A DNA stretch of 60,635 nt from Stigonema ocellatum SAG 48.90 = DSM 106950 (GCA_016903675.1 JADQBA010000047.1:1-60635), one strand, 5' to 3'; shown: positions 26,314 through 35,514, numbered from the stretch's first letter. Made by a program: numbers and translations. The notes: generated by a model not told the origin, from the sequence alone.

Positions 26314-27369
26314 ATGGCAGAATCAAAATTCTTCATCCCATCTCTTGATGGGATGAGAACTGTTGCTTTTTTTATTGTCTTTGTAGCCCACACAGGGCTT
26401 GAGAAAATTGTCCCTGGAGGTTTTGGAGTCACAATATTTTTCTTTCTTAGCGGCTACTTAATTACAACCTTGCTAAGAAGAGAGTATGAGCGCCACCAAA
26501 CTATTGATCTTAAAAGCTTCTATCTCAGGCGAATGCTACGCATTTGGCCACCATTTTATCTAGTGCTGGTATTAGGCGCTAGCCTGACTGTTTTAGGACT
26601 GCTTAAGGGATCAATTGACCCACCAGCCTTCTTGTCTCAGATTCTGCACTATAACAACTACTATCAGATTTTTAGCCCTGGTGGAATAACTCTTGGCAGT
26701 AGCGTGTATTGGTCTCTCGCCATTGAGGAACACTTCTACTTATTTTTTCCGCTGCTTTATCTAGCTCTCAATAAACTGGGTGTGAAAGCCCAGAGACAGA
26801 TGCTAATTTTTTTAGGATTGTCTGTAGCTGTCTTAGTCTGGCGATGTGTTCTAGTTGATGAATTTGCAGTATCTTCAGAACGTACATATTATGCATCAGA
26901 TACACGAATAGATGGTCTTCTCATTGGCTGTGCATTAGCAGTTTATAATAATCCAATGTTGGATCCCCAGTGTTTTTCTGACCAACTATGGAAGTATTTC
27001 TTTCTGCCTGCTGGCATCAGCTTGATTTTTTTATCGCTGCTATATCGCTCACCTGACTTTCGAGAAACCTTCCGTTATACCATTCAGGAAATTGGGCTAT
27101 ACCCAATCTTTTTTACTGCTATTCGATTTCCAAATTGGGGATTATTCCAATTGTTAAATTTAAATTGGATGCGCTTCATTGGAAAAATTTCCTACTCGCT
27201 TTACCTTGTACACCACACTGTTATTCATGCCGTTTGGATGTATCTACCTGAATTAAATGGAGTTATCCAATCAGGAGTTGCTCTATTGATTTCTTTTGCC
27301 TTAGCCTACACGATTTACCAGTTTATAGAGTTGCCATCTGGACAACTACGCAAAAAGTTAAGTAACTAG
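26314..27369 (+). CDS. Acyltransferase family 3 membrane protein
   Basis: 351 residues from the ATG at 26314 (an upstream in-frame TTG at 26308 is possible). About ten membrane helices. The N-terminus has SLDGMRTVAFFIVFVAHTG with the conserved His in helix 1 and FFLSGYLITTLL, then RRMLRIWPPFYLV, all family signatures. Known: OafA/YrhL-type enzymes O-acetylate surface sugars, taking acyl groups across the membrane. Its TAG stop is the terminal CTAG of the following MITE. Confidence 0.92.
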   Translation: MAESKFFIPSLDGMRTVAFFIVFVAHTGLEKIVPGGFGVTIFFFLSGYLITTLLRREYERHQTIDLKSFYLRRMLRIWPPFYLVLVLGASLTVLGLLKGSIDPPAFLSQILHYNNYYQIFSPGGITLGSSVYWSLAIEEHFYLFFPLLYLALNKLGVKAQRQMLIFLGLSVAVLVWRCVLVDEFAVSSERTYYASDTRIDGLLIGCALAVYNNPMLDPQCFSDQLWKYFFLPAGISLIFLSLLYRSPDFRETFRYTIQEIGLYPIFFTAIRFPNWGLFQLLNLNWMRFIGKISYSLYLVHHTVIHAVWMYLPELNGVIQSGVALLISFALAYTIYQFIELPSGQLRKKLSN

Positions 27370-27609
27370 TACAGCGGGCACGTAAATAAAGCTACCATTC
27401 AAAATGGCGCATTCATTGACTTTTGACGAACGCGCAGCGGTACTAGTACTCTGGCAGACGATTTGTTCGTAGTAGTCCTGAGTCCTCGTATTTTTGAGTA
27501 CTCAGGACTACTACAAACCCGTCAAAGTTAACTTGCCAGAGTACTAGTACCACTCCGTTGGAATTCAAATTTTACAGATGGTCAGCTTATTTCCGCCGAC
27601 CTGTACTAG
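27366..27609. mobile_element. Composite MITE: two CTAG-ended copies around a second hairpin element
   Basis: Left unit 27366-27446 (CTAGTACAG...GTACTAG), right unit 27544-27609 (CTAGTACCA...CTGTACTAG). Between and overlapping them is a 113-bp element, 27439-27551, with perfect 18-bp inverted ends GGTACTAGTACTCTGGCA and an inner hairpin GTAGTAGTCCTGAGT/ACTCAGGACTACTAC. The outermost arms are also imperfect inverted repeats of about 26 bp. Both flanking genes end in it. Confidence 0.75.
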
Positions 27610-28844
27610 ATAGAATTTCTCGGACGAATGGATTCGACCTTCCCTTGTAAAGCAGTGGTCATAACTTGATGGAGCCATGCAACTTCATGGTGTATGTTAA
27701 AGTCTTTCTCAACCTTTGCTCTCCCATCTGTGCCAAATTTTATCCGAAGTTGATAGTTACTCAGTAGTTTTTCGATACGGTTCGCAAGAGTTACGGCATC
27801 TCCCGCTGGAACAAGATAGCCACTGACATGATCTTCCACCAACTCACTGACGCCAGCAATTTGCGTGGCTACCACGGGCAAACCTGTTGCCATGGCTTCC
27901 ATCAGCACTACCGGTACACCCTCAGCAAAGCTTGACATGACAAACACGTCAGCTTGCTGCATATATTTACGTACCTCAAATTGGGACTGATAGCCAACAA
28001 ATTTGACATTCCCGCTCAATCCCAACTGGGCAGTCATTTGTTCCAAATGTAAGCGGTCTGGACCGTCACCTACAACTGTTAGCAGAACATCTGGATGCTT
28101 TAGCCTCAAGGAATGAAGGCTTTCCAGTAGGATTGGCAAACCTTTCACCGCCCCCAGTCGTCCGACATAAAGCAACCGTTTTCCTGACTCGTCGTGAGCA
28201 ACGACATTGAATAAAGCTGGGTCGATACCGCAATGAATGATGTGCATTCGATTCCACTTGTCGGCAGGTGCAAATATCATTCCCTGACTGCGGCAGTAGT
28301 AACTAATACAACAAACAAACAACGCTCGTTTGATTTTCTCGTCAAGTCGCCAATGATACGGTTCAAAGAAGATGTACGGACCGTGTAGCGTGAAGCTAAA
28401 AGTAAAGCCTCCCAACTCAGCAGCAAGCATGGAGACAGTGCAGCTAGAGTCGGCGAAGTGGTTGTGCAGGTGTTGAATTTGCCGTTCATTTATTTGTTTG
28501 GCAAGGATGCCTGCTTCTAAAAAGTAGAACAATTGATAGAGTGTACCCCGCAACCCGTGTTGCCGAGTTGACCATGCTAGCTTCAAGGAGTGGAAATATC
28601 TTGCTGGAGAAAAAAGTAGTATGCTCAGATGTGCCAGCAGTAAATTGATGGGATTGACAGGAAGAAGATAATACGTGCGATCGCGTTCCTGCTTCTGTTC
28701 TGGTCCAACCATGTGCTCATCCCCTGTTTGCCGAACAGAAAATGTGTGTACCTCCACACCCTTTTCCCGCAGGGCAGCGACTTCACGCTGAATAAACGTG
28801 TCTGTTGCTCTGGGATATTCTCCAGTTAAATAGGCAATACGCAT
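27606..28844 (-). CDS. Family 4 glycosyltransferase (WcaL-like)
   Basis: 412 residues from the ATG at 28844. The frame is open 99 codons further up, but that part is encoded by tandem repeats. The start MRIAYLTGEYPRATDTFIQR is characteristic: FIQREVAALREKGVEVHTFSVR recalls WcaL/AmsK-type enzymes. Donor-site motifs: LLYVGRLGAVKGLPILLESL, VVGDGPDRLHLEQM and SFAEGVPVVLMEAMATGLPVVAT (E-x7-E). Its TAG stop codon is formed by the CTAG end of the neighbouring MITE. Confidence 0.92.
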   Translation of the reverse strand: MRIAYLTGEYPRATDTFIQREVAALREKGVEVHTFSVRQTGDEHMVGPEQKQERDRTYYLLPVNPINLLLAHLSILLFSPARYFHSLKLAWSTRQHGLRGTLYQLFYFLEAGILAKQINERQIQHLHNHFADSSCTVSMLAAELGGFTFSFTLHGPYIFFEPYHWRLDEKIKRALFVCCISYYCRSQGMIFAPADKWNRMHIIHCGIDPALFNVVAHDESGKRLLYVGRLGAVKGLPILLESLHSLRLKHPDVLLTVVGDGPDRLHLEQMTAQLGLSGNVKFVGYQSQFEVRKYMQQADVFVMSSFAEGVPVVLMEAMATGLPVVATQIAGVSELVEDHVSGYLVPAGDAVTLANRIEKLLSNYQLRIKFGTDGRAKVEKDFNIHHEVAWLHQVMTTALQGKVESIRPRNSI

Positions 28845-28877
28845 AGAGCTAATACTTGATAGTTTGTATTTAAGACG

Positions 28878-29105
28878 TGGGAATGGGGAATGGGGAATGG
28901 GGAATGGGGAATGGGGAATGGGGAATGGGGAGTGGGGAGTGGGGAATGGGGAATGGGGAATGGGGAGTGGGGAGTGGGGGAGTGGGGGAAATTTCTTCTC
29001 TTTCTCCCCCTCCTCCCCTCCTCCCCTCCTCCTCTCCTCCCCTCCTCCTCCCCTCCTCCCCTCCTCCCCTCCTCCCCTCCTCCCCTCCTCCCCTCCTCCC
29101 CACTC
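28878..29105. repeat. GGGGAATG and CTCCCCTC tandem arrays
   Basis: A GGGGAAT/GGGGAGT heptamer array (28878-28990) is followed by a CTCCCCTC-type array (about 29005-29105). All six frames are partly open through it, giving several false reading frames. It separates the GT4 gene from the SDR gene and reaches the SDR stop. Confidence 0.9.
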
Positions 29106-29106
29106 C

Positions 29107-30111
29107 CTACTCCCCACTCCCTTCCCCCTTGCAACAGGCAAGGGCGGCGTCGAGTGAATACCTTGGCTTCCAGTTCAACACCTGCTGGGCGCGGATGTTG
29201 CTGTAACCTAGGGGCTTGAACCGGGCGTGTAATCTTGCAGGCACGAGAATACTGGGTAACTTAATTTTCCCGGCTAACAGTAACTTATTACACAGCCAAG
29301 TTGTATGAGCCAGTAGGCGCATTACCGTCCAGTTGATGGAAATGGTCAAGGGTGATTGGGGCATGAGCTTTAGAAGTTTATCGGCATAGACACTCTGGGT
29401 TGGCAAATCGTCATCGACGATGTTGAGAGTCTTACCTATTGCCCCGTCACACTCCACGGCAGTGACAATGGCATCTGCACAGTTTTCTACATAAGTGAGG
29501 GGGATTTGGGCGTCCGAACCGATGCGAATCCACAGGCGATCGCTCACCTTAGCTCCAAGACATGCATTCCACAGATGATCTCGCCCATATATCATGCCAG
29601 GACGGAGAATTGTCACCTGTCCACCATATTTTTCTTGGAAATCACGGACAATATTTTCTTGGAGCAGCTTTGTTTGCGCGTATACATCCCGCTGCTCTGG
29701 TTCACGCTCAAGCGGCGAATCTTCGTGAATGATTTCACCCCTACGGATGTGTAAGTAATCAAACACTGAGAATGTGCTGATAGCTACCAGTCGCAGCACC
29801 TTGGCTGCCACCATTGCTTGTAGCAAGTGAGTTGTTGCCACAACAGTACTACCATACTGCGTATCAAAATTGCCTTTTTTGGCAGCCGCCAGGTGAACCA
29901 CCGCATTCACATCCTGTAATGCATCCTCAAGCCTGTCTGGTTGCTGTAAGTCCATAAGTACTAACTCCAGCGCTGGGTGGTTGTTCCAGGGCAAGAGTTT
30001 TTCATCAATGCTTGGTCTGACTACTGCTCGCACCTTACACCCTCGTTGCAGCGCTTCCGTAACCACATACTGCCCAAGAAAACCTGATGCCCCTGTCACC
30101 AGTAACTTCAT
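29107..30111 (-). CDS. NAD(P)-dependent epimerase/dehydratase (extended SDR)
   Basis: 334 residues. MKLLVTGASGFLGQYVVTEAL holds the TGxxGxxG cofactor loop, followed by DLQQPDRLEDAL, VVHLAAAKKG, ISTFSV and the catalytic YAQTK (YxxxK). The sequence ends within a repeat array, so the last residues (GEGSGE) may be a replacement. Known: such enzymes convert nucleotide sugars or reduce sugar intermediates. Its ATG overlaps the stop of the upstream acyltransferase gene by 4 bases (ATGA), pointing to translational coupling. Confidence 0.9.
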   Translation of the reverse strand: MKLLVTGASGFLGQYVVTEALQRGCKVRAVVRPSIDEKLLPWNNHPALELVLMDLQQPDRLEDALQDVNAVVHLAAAKKGNFDTQYGSTVVATTHLLQAMVAAKVLRLVAISTFSVFDYLHIRRGEIIHEDSPLEREPEQRDVYAQTKLLQENIVRDFQEKYGGQVTILRPGMIYGRDHLWNACLGAKVSDRLWIRIGSDAQIPLTYVENCADAIVTAVECDGAIGKTLNIVDDDLPTQSVYADKLLKLMPQSPLTISINWTVMRLLAHTTWLCNKLLLAGKIKLPSILVPARLHARFKPLGYSNIRAQQVLNWKPRYSLDAALACCKGEGSGE

Positions 30112-31265
30112 ACACCAATACCCTCCTTGCTCTTGATCACCTTGACCTTTTGACTCAATTTAATAGATGGTTTTTCTACTAATTGCCACATAATTGTCGC
30201 AAAGCTGATACAGATCAACATTGCCAGTACTAAGCAGAGGAACTCGCTCCAAACATTACGCTTAAGCAGCTTATATCCTATGAAAAATGAGATCCCAAGA
30301 ATATAAACGTGGGTCAGATACAGGCTGTAAGAAATTTTTCCTAGAAATTGTAGCCATGACCAATTTAACCAAACTTGTATGCGATTGGCTCGTCCAGCTT
30401 CTAATAGGAGTACTGCTGTCACCACACAGGCCACTGTAAAATTTGATGATTTGATGATCCCCACACTGAGTAACAATACCGCATAGCAGTAAAATATGAT
30501 AGGGTTCAACTTATCGTTCCATGACCAATAGGCAAAGACCCCCATCAGAAAACCGTACCATAACGGCAAAAATATGACAGGTCTGCCATTATTCTCAAAT
30601 ATACCCATAGAAAACACAGCAGCCACTACCGCAGCAGGGACAAACACAATTGCTCGACTGTAGCGTAAATTCCATGAAGAAACTAGCCACTGTGCTAGAG
30701 CTAATAGTGCGCAGAAGACCAAGTAGAACTGTACTTCTAAACACAACGTCCAGTAAACGTCGTCAATATTTTTGAATCCAAAAATGCCTTGCAAATAAAA
30801 TACATGTGCCAACAACCTCTGAAAGGACAGAGGCTCACCCAGAGGCTCAAATGGCTCCCCCTTAACATGGGACGAGATGAAGGCAAAACCTAGAGCTACA
30901 ACAATTGCTACATAGTAGGGTGGACTTAGCCTGGTCAACCGACGCAGAGTGAAACTTTTCAAATAAGCTAAGTCAATCTTTGTCTCACGTAGCGAGTGTG
31001 CAATTACAAAACCACTGAGGACAAAAAAGATGGCTACACCAAGACTACCCCATTTGAACACTACAACTACAAGCCACTCAGGCAAAAGGCTGATGAGTTG
31101 AGTCAGACGCTCATGTGGACGAGTATGGTATAAAACTACCCACAAGGCTGCTATGCCGCGTAGCGCATCAAGAAAATGGAAATGGACTTTAGGCTTAGCA
31201 ACTGAGGTGGTCGATGAGTTTTTTGAATTCATCAGTGTATATGCTTCGCTAATGTTATTTAGCAA
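30108..31265 (-). CDS. Acyltransferase family 3 membrane protein
   Basis: 385 residues; an in-frame ATG at 31232 is an alternative start. About ten helices with HFLDALRGIAALWVVLYHTRP, GSLGVAIFFVLSGFVIAHSL and RRLTRLSPPYYVAI, and a C-terminal ISYSLYLTHVYILG helix. Known: O-acyl transfer onto surface polysaccharide. This is the second member of the family in the locus, on the opposite strand from the first. It overlaps the SDR gene by 4 bases and is divergent from the flippase gene. Confidence 0.92.
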   Translation of the reverse strand: MLNNISEAYTLMNSKNSSTTSVAKPKVHFHFLDALRGIAALWVVLYHTRPHERLTQLISLLPEWLVVVVFKWGSLGVAIFFVLSGFVIAHSLRETKIDLAYLKSFTLRRLTRLSPPYYVAIVVALGFAFISSHVKGEPFEPLGEPLSFQRLLAHVFYLQGIFGFKNIDDVYWTLCLEVQFYLVFCALLALAQWLVSSWNLRYSRAIVFVPAAVVAAVFSMGIFENNGRPVIFLPLWYGFLMGVFAYWSWNDKLNPIIFYCYAVLLLSVGIIKSSNFTVACVVTAVLLLEAGRANRIQVWLNWSWLQFLGKISYSLYLTHVYILGISFFIGYKLLKRNVWSEFLCLVLAMLICISFATIMWQLVEKPSIKLSQKVKVIKSKEGIGV

Positions 31266-31633
31266 TATTCTTGCTATTGATTAATGCTTATTTGATCTCT
31301 GTCAGCATTAACACGTTAAAGTTATGAGTACAAGTATTTGCACGATCTATCTAACAAGGTCTAATTTAGAGGATACTGGTGAAAAAATCAAGCATTTCTA
31401 CGTAAAATAAGCCAAGGGTTGACAGCGATCGCCAATTAATTGGCTATATAGGTTAATTCTGTGGCTTTTTCTGTTAACAACTAGCTTCAATATCTTTACA
31501 AAAGATTCACAAAAATACTGGCATCTACATTTTAAATTTACATTCATGCTGTGTTACAGTTGCTCGACAATTATTTTCATAAGTGCTGAATATGAATTTC
31601 TCTTCCCCACTCTTTCCTAGGTTTTAAGGAATC
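31266..31633. other. Divergent promoter region of the acyltransferase and flippase genes
   Basis: AT-rich, 368 bases. It includes a candidate plus-strand promoter (31419-31450) and a block at 31490-31550 (TATCTTTACA...CTACATTTTAAATTTA) that recurs at 34752-34805 in front of a flippase relic. Confidence 0.55.
31419..31450 (+). promoter_or_regulatory. Candidate promoter with internal palindrome
   Basis: TTGACA at 31419-31424 and CTATATA at 31444-31450 enclose the palindrome CCAATTAATTGG (31432-31443). The spacing of about 18-20 bases is slightly long. A repressor site inside the promoter of the flippase gene is plausible but unproved. Confidence 0.4.
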
Positions 31634-32977
31634 ATGACATCTCTAAAAAAGCTTGCCATCCGTGGTGCGGTTTGGACGATCATTAGTTATGGAGCTAGCC
31701 AGATTTTGAGGTTTGGCAGTAATCTGTGCCTAACTCACCTACTAGTACCAGAGTTCTTTGGCCTTATGGCCGTGGTTAACACCCTGAGGATGGGCATAGA
31801 GCTATTCTCAGACCTTGGTGTTCCTCAAAGTATAGTCAGCAATCCACGAGGGGATGATCCAGCTTTTCTGAATACCGCCTGGACAATAAACATCATTCGC
31901 TCCTTGGTGCTCGGGTTATTTTTCCTAGTAATTACTTTTCCAGTTGCACAGTTTTACCATGATCAGCGCCTCCTGTGGTTAACTCCCATAGTAGGACTGT
32001 CCTCAGCTATCTATGGATTCACTTCAACTGCCCAACACACTCTCCATCGTCGGTTGGAACTGGGTAAGTTAACCGCATTTGATCTGACAACTCAGGTATT
32101 GTCTCTCATTACCATGCTTGTCTGGGCTTGGCTCAATCCCAGTATCTGGGCTTTAGGTATTGGAGGAGTAGTGCTAGGATCTGTGTATGCAGTCGTATGT
32201 AGCTATTGGTTAATACCAGGATATTCCAATCACTTTGCTTGGGATCGGGATGCAGTTAAAGATATTCGGGCTTTCGGTAGATGGATGTTGTTTTCATCAG
32301 GAGTAACGTTTTTGAATGAGCAAGCCGACCGTCTGATTCTAGCTAAGCTACTGTCCTTTCAAGTTTTAGGGGTCTACACAGTAGCTAATAGTCTGGCTGC
32401 CATACCCCGAGAAATTATTAAACAACTTAGCTATAAAGTTATTTTTCCCACAATTTCCAATCAACTTAACCTCCCACGAGCAAGTCTTCGAGCCAAAATT
32501 ATCAGCAAACGTAAAATAATACTGATTGGGTTTGCGATTTTATTAGCTGTTCTAGTGAGCACTGGCGATTTAGTCATCGCCTTACTTTATGACAAAAGAT
32601 ACAGTGAGGCAACATGGATGATGCCGATTCTGTGCTGCGGCGTTTGGTTCTCCGTGCTATTTTACACTTTAAGCCCTGCTCTATTGGCTATTGGCAAGCC
32701 CTTATACTTAGCCCAAAGTAATCTAGCTGGGTTTTTGACTGTTGCTCTGGGATTACCTCTGGCATTTTCTCATTTCGGCATCCTAGGAGCAATTACATTG
32801 ATTGCAGTCAGAGATCTGCCTTTGTATATAGTCAACCTTTATGGACTTTGGCAGGAAAAACTCTTCTGTATATCCCAGGATATTCAGAGTACTGCCTTAT
32901 TGATCGGAGTACTAGCTCTACTTCTGATGATTCGGAATTCCTTAGGGTTTGGTCTTCCAATCCAGATGATACTTTAA
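31634..32977 (+). CDS. Wzx-like lipid-linked oligosaccharide flippase
   Basis: 447 residues, about twelve hydrophobic helices and no soluble domain. The N-terminus (LKKLAIRGAVWTIISYGASQILRFGSN) and HLLVPEFFGLMAVVNT, then DRLILAKLLSFQVLGVYTVA, match the polysaccharide synthesis/flippase family (WzxC type). Known: it moves undecaprenyl-linked units across the inner membrane. A short copy of the DRLILAKLLSF segment survives at 35955. It is the sole intact flippase in the locus. Confidence 0.93.
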   Translation: MTSLKKLAIRGAVWTIISYGASQILRFGSNLCLTHLLVPEFFGLMAVVNTLRMGIELFSDLGVPQSIVSNPRGDDPAFLNTAWTINIIRSLVLGLFFLVITFPVAQFYHDQRLLWLTPIVGLSSAIYGFTSTAQHTLHRRLELGKLTAFDLTTQVLSLITMLVWAWLNPSIWALGIGGVVLGSVYAVVCSYWLIPGYSNHFAWDRDAVKDIRAFGRWMLFSSGVTFLNEQADRLILAKLLSFQVLGVYTVANSLAAIPREIIKQLSYKVIFPTISNQLNLPRASLRAKIISKRKIILIGFAILLAVLVSTGDLVIALLYDKRYSEATWMMPILCCGVWFSVLFYTLSPALLAIGKPLYLAQSNLAGFLTVALGLPLAFSHFGILGAITLIAVRDLPLYIVNLYGLWQEKLFCISQDIQSTALLIGVLALLLMIRNSLGFGLPIQMIL

Positions 32978-33094
32978 ACTTGAGCCACACCCCCAGCTTC
33001 TAGCTAGGGGATTCTGACCTGGGCTATTTCATTCTAAATGTCAGCAGTATATGGTATATTAGGGGCGCAAATTTCGGTGAATGCATCTACTCCC
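32978..33094. other. IS605-like hairpin and MITE end
   Basis: Holds CACACCCCCAGCTTCTAGCTAGGGGATTCTG, similar in style to the CCCC...GGGGATTCT end at 35251-35283, written here in parts: CACACCCCCAGC then GCTAGGGGATTCTG. It is followed by GGGCTATTTCATTCTA (33022-33037), one end of the MITE family seen at 48258-48435. Confidence 0.45.
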
Positions 33095-33428
33095 ATGTCT
33101 CAAATCGCAATTATAGAAGCCAAAGCCGGACTAGAAGACCCTCGTCGTCGTGCCGGACAGCGCTACAGGAGGACACTGTGCTTAGCACTATTTACTTTGG
33201 CGATGCCATTCGGCAAGCCGAGTCGCGATCCTTCTCACTCGGGGAGACGCGCAAGGGACGTCGCTACCGCTTCAAGCGTCGCGTCTACGCGCCTGGGAAT
33301 AAAGGATTTTTACCAATTGGAGACTGGTATCAGGCGCTACCACGAGCAGTTGATTGACAACTCATACAGCGCGAAAAATAGGCTACCTTCTTACAGCAGT
33401 GTGCGTCGTGCGAAGTTAAACTACCTAC
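33095..33428 (+). pseudogene. Possible transposase-derived relic with inserted repeat
   Basis: An open frame encodes an N-terminal piece AKAGLEDPRRRAGQRYR, reminiscent of the EDPRR-G-RY start of some ISAs1-type transposases, and a C-terminal piece ending NRLPSYSSVRRAKLNY. Between them is a GC-rich block (about 33190-33290) with GGGGAGACGCGCAAGGGACG, like the GCGTAGCGTCTCC repeats common in cyanobacteria. No complete domain; it overlaps the end of the GT47 gene. Low confidence. Confidence 0.3.
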
Positions 33429-34457
33429 TTATTGAGATGCTTTGGCAATTTGTTCGATGATATCTTGCAGCCAGTTCATCGTCCTCATTTCCTCCACTAC
33501 TTTAAGTGCTTTTTCTTGTCGTTCAAGAAAGTCACGCTCTGTTTTAGTTTCATAATCATTTTTGATGATTTTTTCTAACTGGCTGAGATTTTTATAGGGA
33601 ACTCTGAGACAGACTTCATCCCAGTCAACATTCGGAGGCAGCATCATATCTGTATCAATTAATATAGGTACCCTCCCGTAAGCAAGTGCCTCGTAGAACC
33701 TCATACTAAAATTTTCATACCCTCTTGGACAAAGGATATATGTATTTCGCATCATATGGTTTTGATAATTTTTGTTTTCTTTGCTACTACCTCCATAGAC
33801 ATGTGTAACTAAATCTGTCTTCAGATCTTTTGCTTCTTCAAGGCTTTTTATTACTTCCATTCTGACAAAGCAGGGCATCCAAGCAAGACGAGTCGATATT
33901 TCTTCGTGACGGCTGGTGTATAAGTATCTTAATTGTCTCCCCTGGAGTATCTGTTGCTTCAAAAAATTTGGCAGATTTGCTGCTAGCTTAACAATTTTTC
34001 TACTTCTATGTGAATTACCCAAAAAGCCGACAGAAAGGTCCGGTTTCGTAGTCCATTTAATTTCCTTTAAGTCAGGAAGTTCGGGTAGTTTGGAATACTC
34101 AGACTCGGACCAGATCTCAGAATATGACCAAAGATAGGGAATAATTCTTACCCGACTGCGATCGCACCAAGAGTTAAATCCTGAGAACATAATACTTAAG
34201 TCTGGTTCTTCTAAGAATAACTCTGTTACAGATGGTATAAATACCACTAGTTCATTGTTTTCCTTTCGGAGGTCTTCCCTTAGCCTGGTTATCTTATCGT
34301 GGGAGAACGTTAAATGTAGGCAAAAAGTCTTTACCTTTTTTATTGCACAGTCTATACCCCTTGCCACAAGACCATCTCGAATTTGATGGTAGTAACCAGG
34401 ACCCATATCAAATGCCACAATTTTGACTTTCTTCGTGTTATTCATACCTTCCGTCAT
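33429..34457 (-). CDS. Exostosin-like glycosyltransferase (GT47 type)
   Basis: 342 residues. The C-terminal half carries the exostosin-type signature: NTYILCPRGYENFSMRFYEALAYGRVPILIDTD, then LPPNVDWDEVCLRVPYKNL. The N-terminal half is a variable acceptor domain with a SVGFLGNSHRSR loop. No membrane helix. Known: GT47 enzymes are inverting and in bacteria occur in surface polysaccharide loci. It faces the flippase gene tail to tail across a relic region. A plus-strand frame at 33916-34137 is a shadow. Confidence 0.85.
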   Translation of the reverse strand: MTEGMNNTKKVKIVAFDMGPGYYHQIRDGLVARGIDCAIKKVKTFCLHLTFSHDKITRLREDLRKENNELVVFIPSVTELFLEEPDLSIMFSGFNSWCDRSRVRIIPYLWSYSEIWSESEYSKLPELPDLKEIKWTTKPDLSVGFLGNSHRSRKIVKLAANLPNFLKQQILQGRQLRYLYTSRHEEISTRLAWMPCFVRMEVIKSLEEAKDLKTDLVTHVYGGSSKENKNYQNHMMRNTYILCPRGYENFSMRFYEALAYGRVPILIDTDMMLPPNVDWDEVCLRVPYKNLSQLEKIIKNDYETKTERDFLERQEKALKVVEEMRTMNWLQDIIEQIAKASQ

Positions 34458-34607
34458 TTAAGTGTGTGTCTTTTACTAGAGAGTATGAAACCCAGACATT
34501 GTTGGTAGAAGTCAGACCTAACAACTAAATACTGCTTTTCAATAGCTTAGCCAATTTTTTGAACCGCCCGCAGGGTGGAAGCCGGGAGACTACAAATACA
34601 AGAGGTT

Positions 34608-34654
34608 ACCAACGCGTAGATTAAAACCCTGATTAGCCCACGCGTTGGTGGGCT
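34608..34654 (+). promoter_or_regulatory. Two mutually exclusive hairpins
   Basis: ACCAACGCGT (34608-34617) pairs with ACGCGTTGGT (34640-34649); AGCCCAC (34635-34641) pairs with GTGGGCT (34648-34654), followed by TTGTAT. The second uses part of the first's right arm, so only one can form. No downstream gene is intact, so this may be a relic attenuator or a simple repeat. Confidence 0.35.
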
Positions 34655-34917
34655 TTGTATAGCGACACTCTTCTAGGGTGTTGCATTTTGGCGAAGCTAT
34701 TGACTTTTGTAACCCATATTCATATCATGTGACTGAACCATCTGAGCTATCTTTACAATAAATTCAAAAAAAAACTTTTATCTACATTTTAAATTTATAT
34801 TTCTTCATGAATTTTACTTTTGGCAAAGATGATGATATTGTTTCATGAAGTCAATTTAAGTTAGTCAGAGTGAGTAAACACCGATCTGTTAGGGCAGTTG
34901 GTTGTTAGTTCCCAGGG

Positions 34918-35232
34918 AGCATCTTATAGAGAAAGTTAAGAGAACTCACGGTTTATTTGCACCAACCTGCTTATACCAATTCGTAATTCGTAATTCGTAA
35001 TTCGTAATTAATAAATTCAGATTTCATTACTTGTTTTCGGGTCTAAATCTGTTGCCAGATTTTAGATAATTGGTATGACTTGTAACAAGGATACTTATAA
35101 TCTTGGGTTGAAAAACAAATAATTTTCTAGTCGCGCTGTAAACAAGAATATCGTGAGCGTGAATTCTATGGCGCTCTAGATATTTTTTGAGATTTAGAAT
35201 CGGCTCTAAATCGTGCTGTTGTATTCCGAATT
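34918..35232 (+). repeat. Leader repeat, copy A (interrupted)
   Basis: Matches 36061-36266 over two blocks: GTTAAGAGAACTC-CGGTTTATTTGCACCA and the stretch from TAACAAGGATACTTATAATC through GAATATCGTGAGCGTGAATT to AATCGGCTCTAAA. About 95 bases between the blocks are an insertion with ATACCAATT/AATTGGTAT ends and GTAATTC repeats. Confidence 0.75.
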
Positions 35233-35250
35233 AGGAAACATTGAAAATTT

Positions 35251-35290
35251 GACACTCCCCATGCCTAAAGGCATGGGGATTCTGTAGGAG
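35251..35290. mobile_element. IS200/IS605-like end hairpin
   Basis: GACACT followed by the hairpin CCCCATGCC-TAAA-GGCATGGGG (35257-35278) and ATTCTGTAGG, a form I associate with ends of cyanobacterial IS200/IS605 elements. No transposase is left. Confidence 0.5.
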
Positions 35291-35514
35291 TTTGGGCCGT
35301 ATCTCCTACATATCCGACTGTCGGAGAAACCCGCACGTGGCGGTGATTCCCATAGGCTTGGTTCTTGGACTCAACGCCAAATGGCGTTGTACGGGCGTAT
35401 TGCAATACGCCCCTACCAAGTACGGGCGTATTGCAATACGCCCCTACCCCCAGTCCGGGGGTAGGGTCTTTTTATTTTTTGGGAAGACCAATCCCGCTCA
35501 CCAAACACTCTTGA

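Noticed and set aside
28845..29219. Several frames of GGEEGRR or PHSPFPI repeats on both strands
   Set aside because: All are translations of GGGGAAT and CTCCCCT arrays.
33095..33428. Intact transposase gene
   Set aside because: Only short N- and C-terminal resemblances with a repeat in the middle; listed as a low-confidence relic instead.
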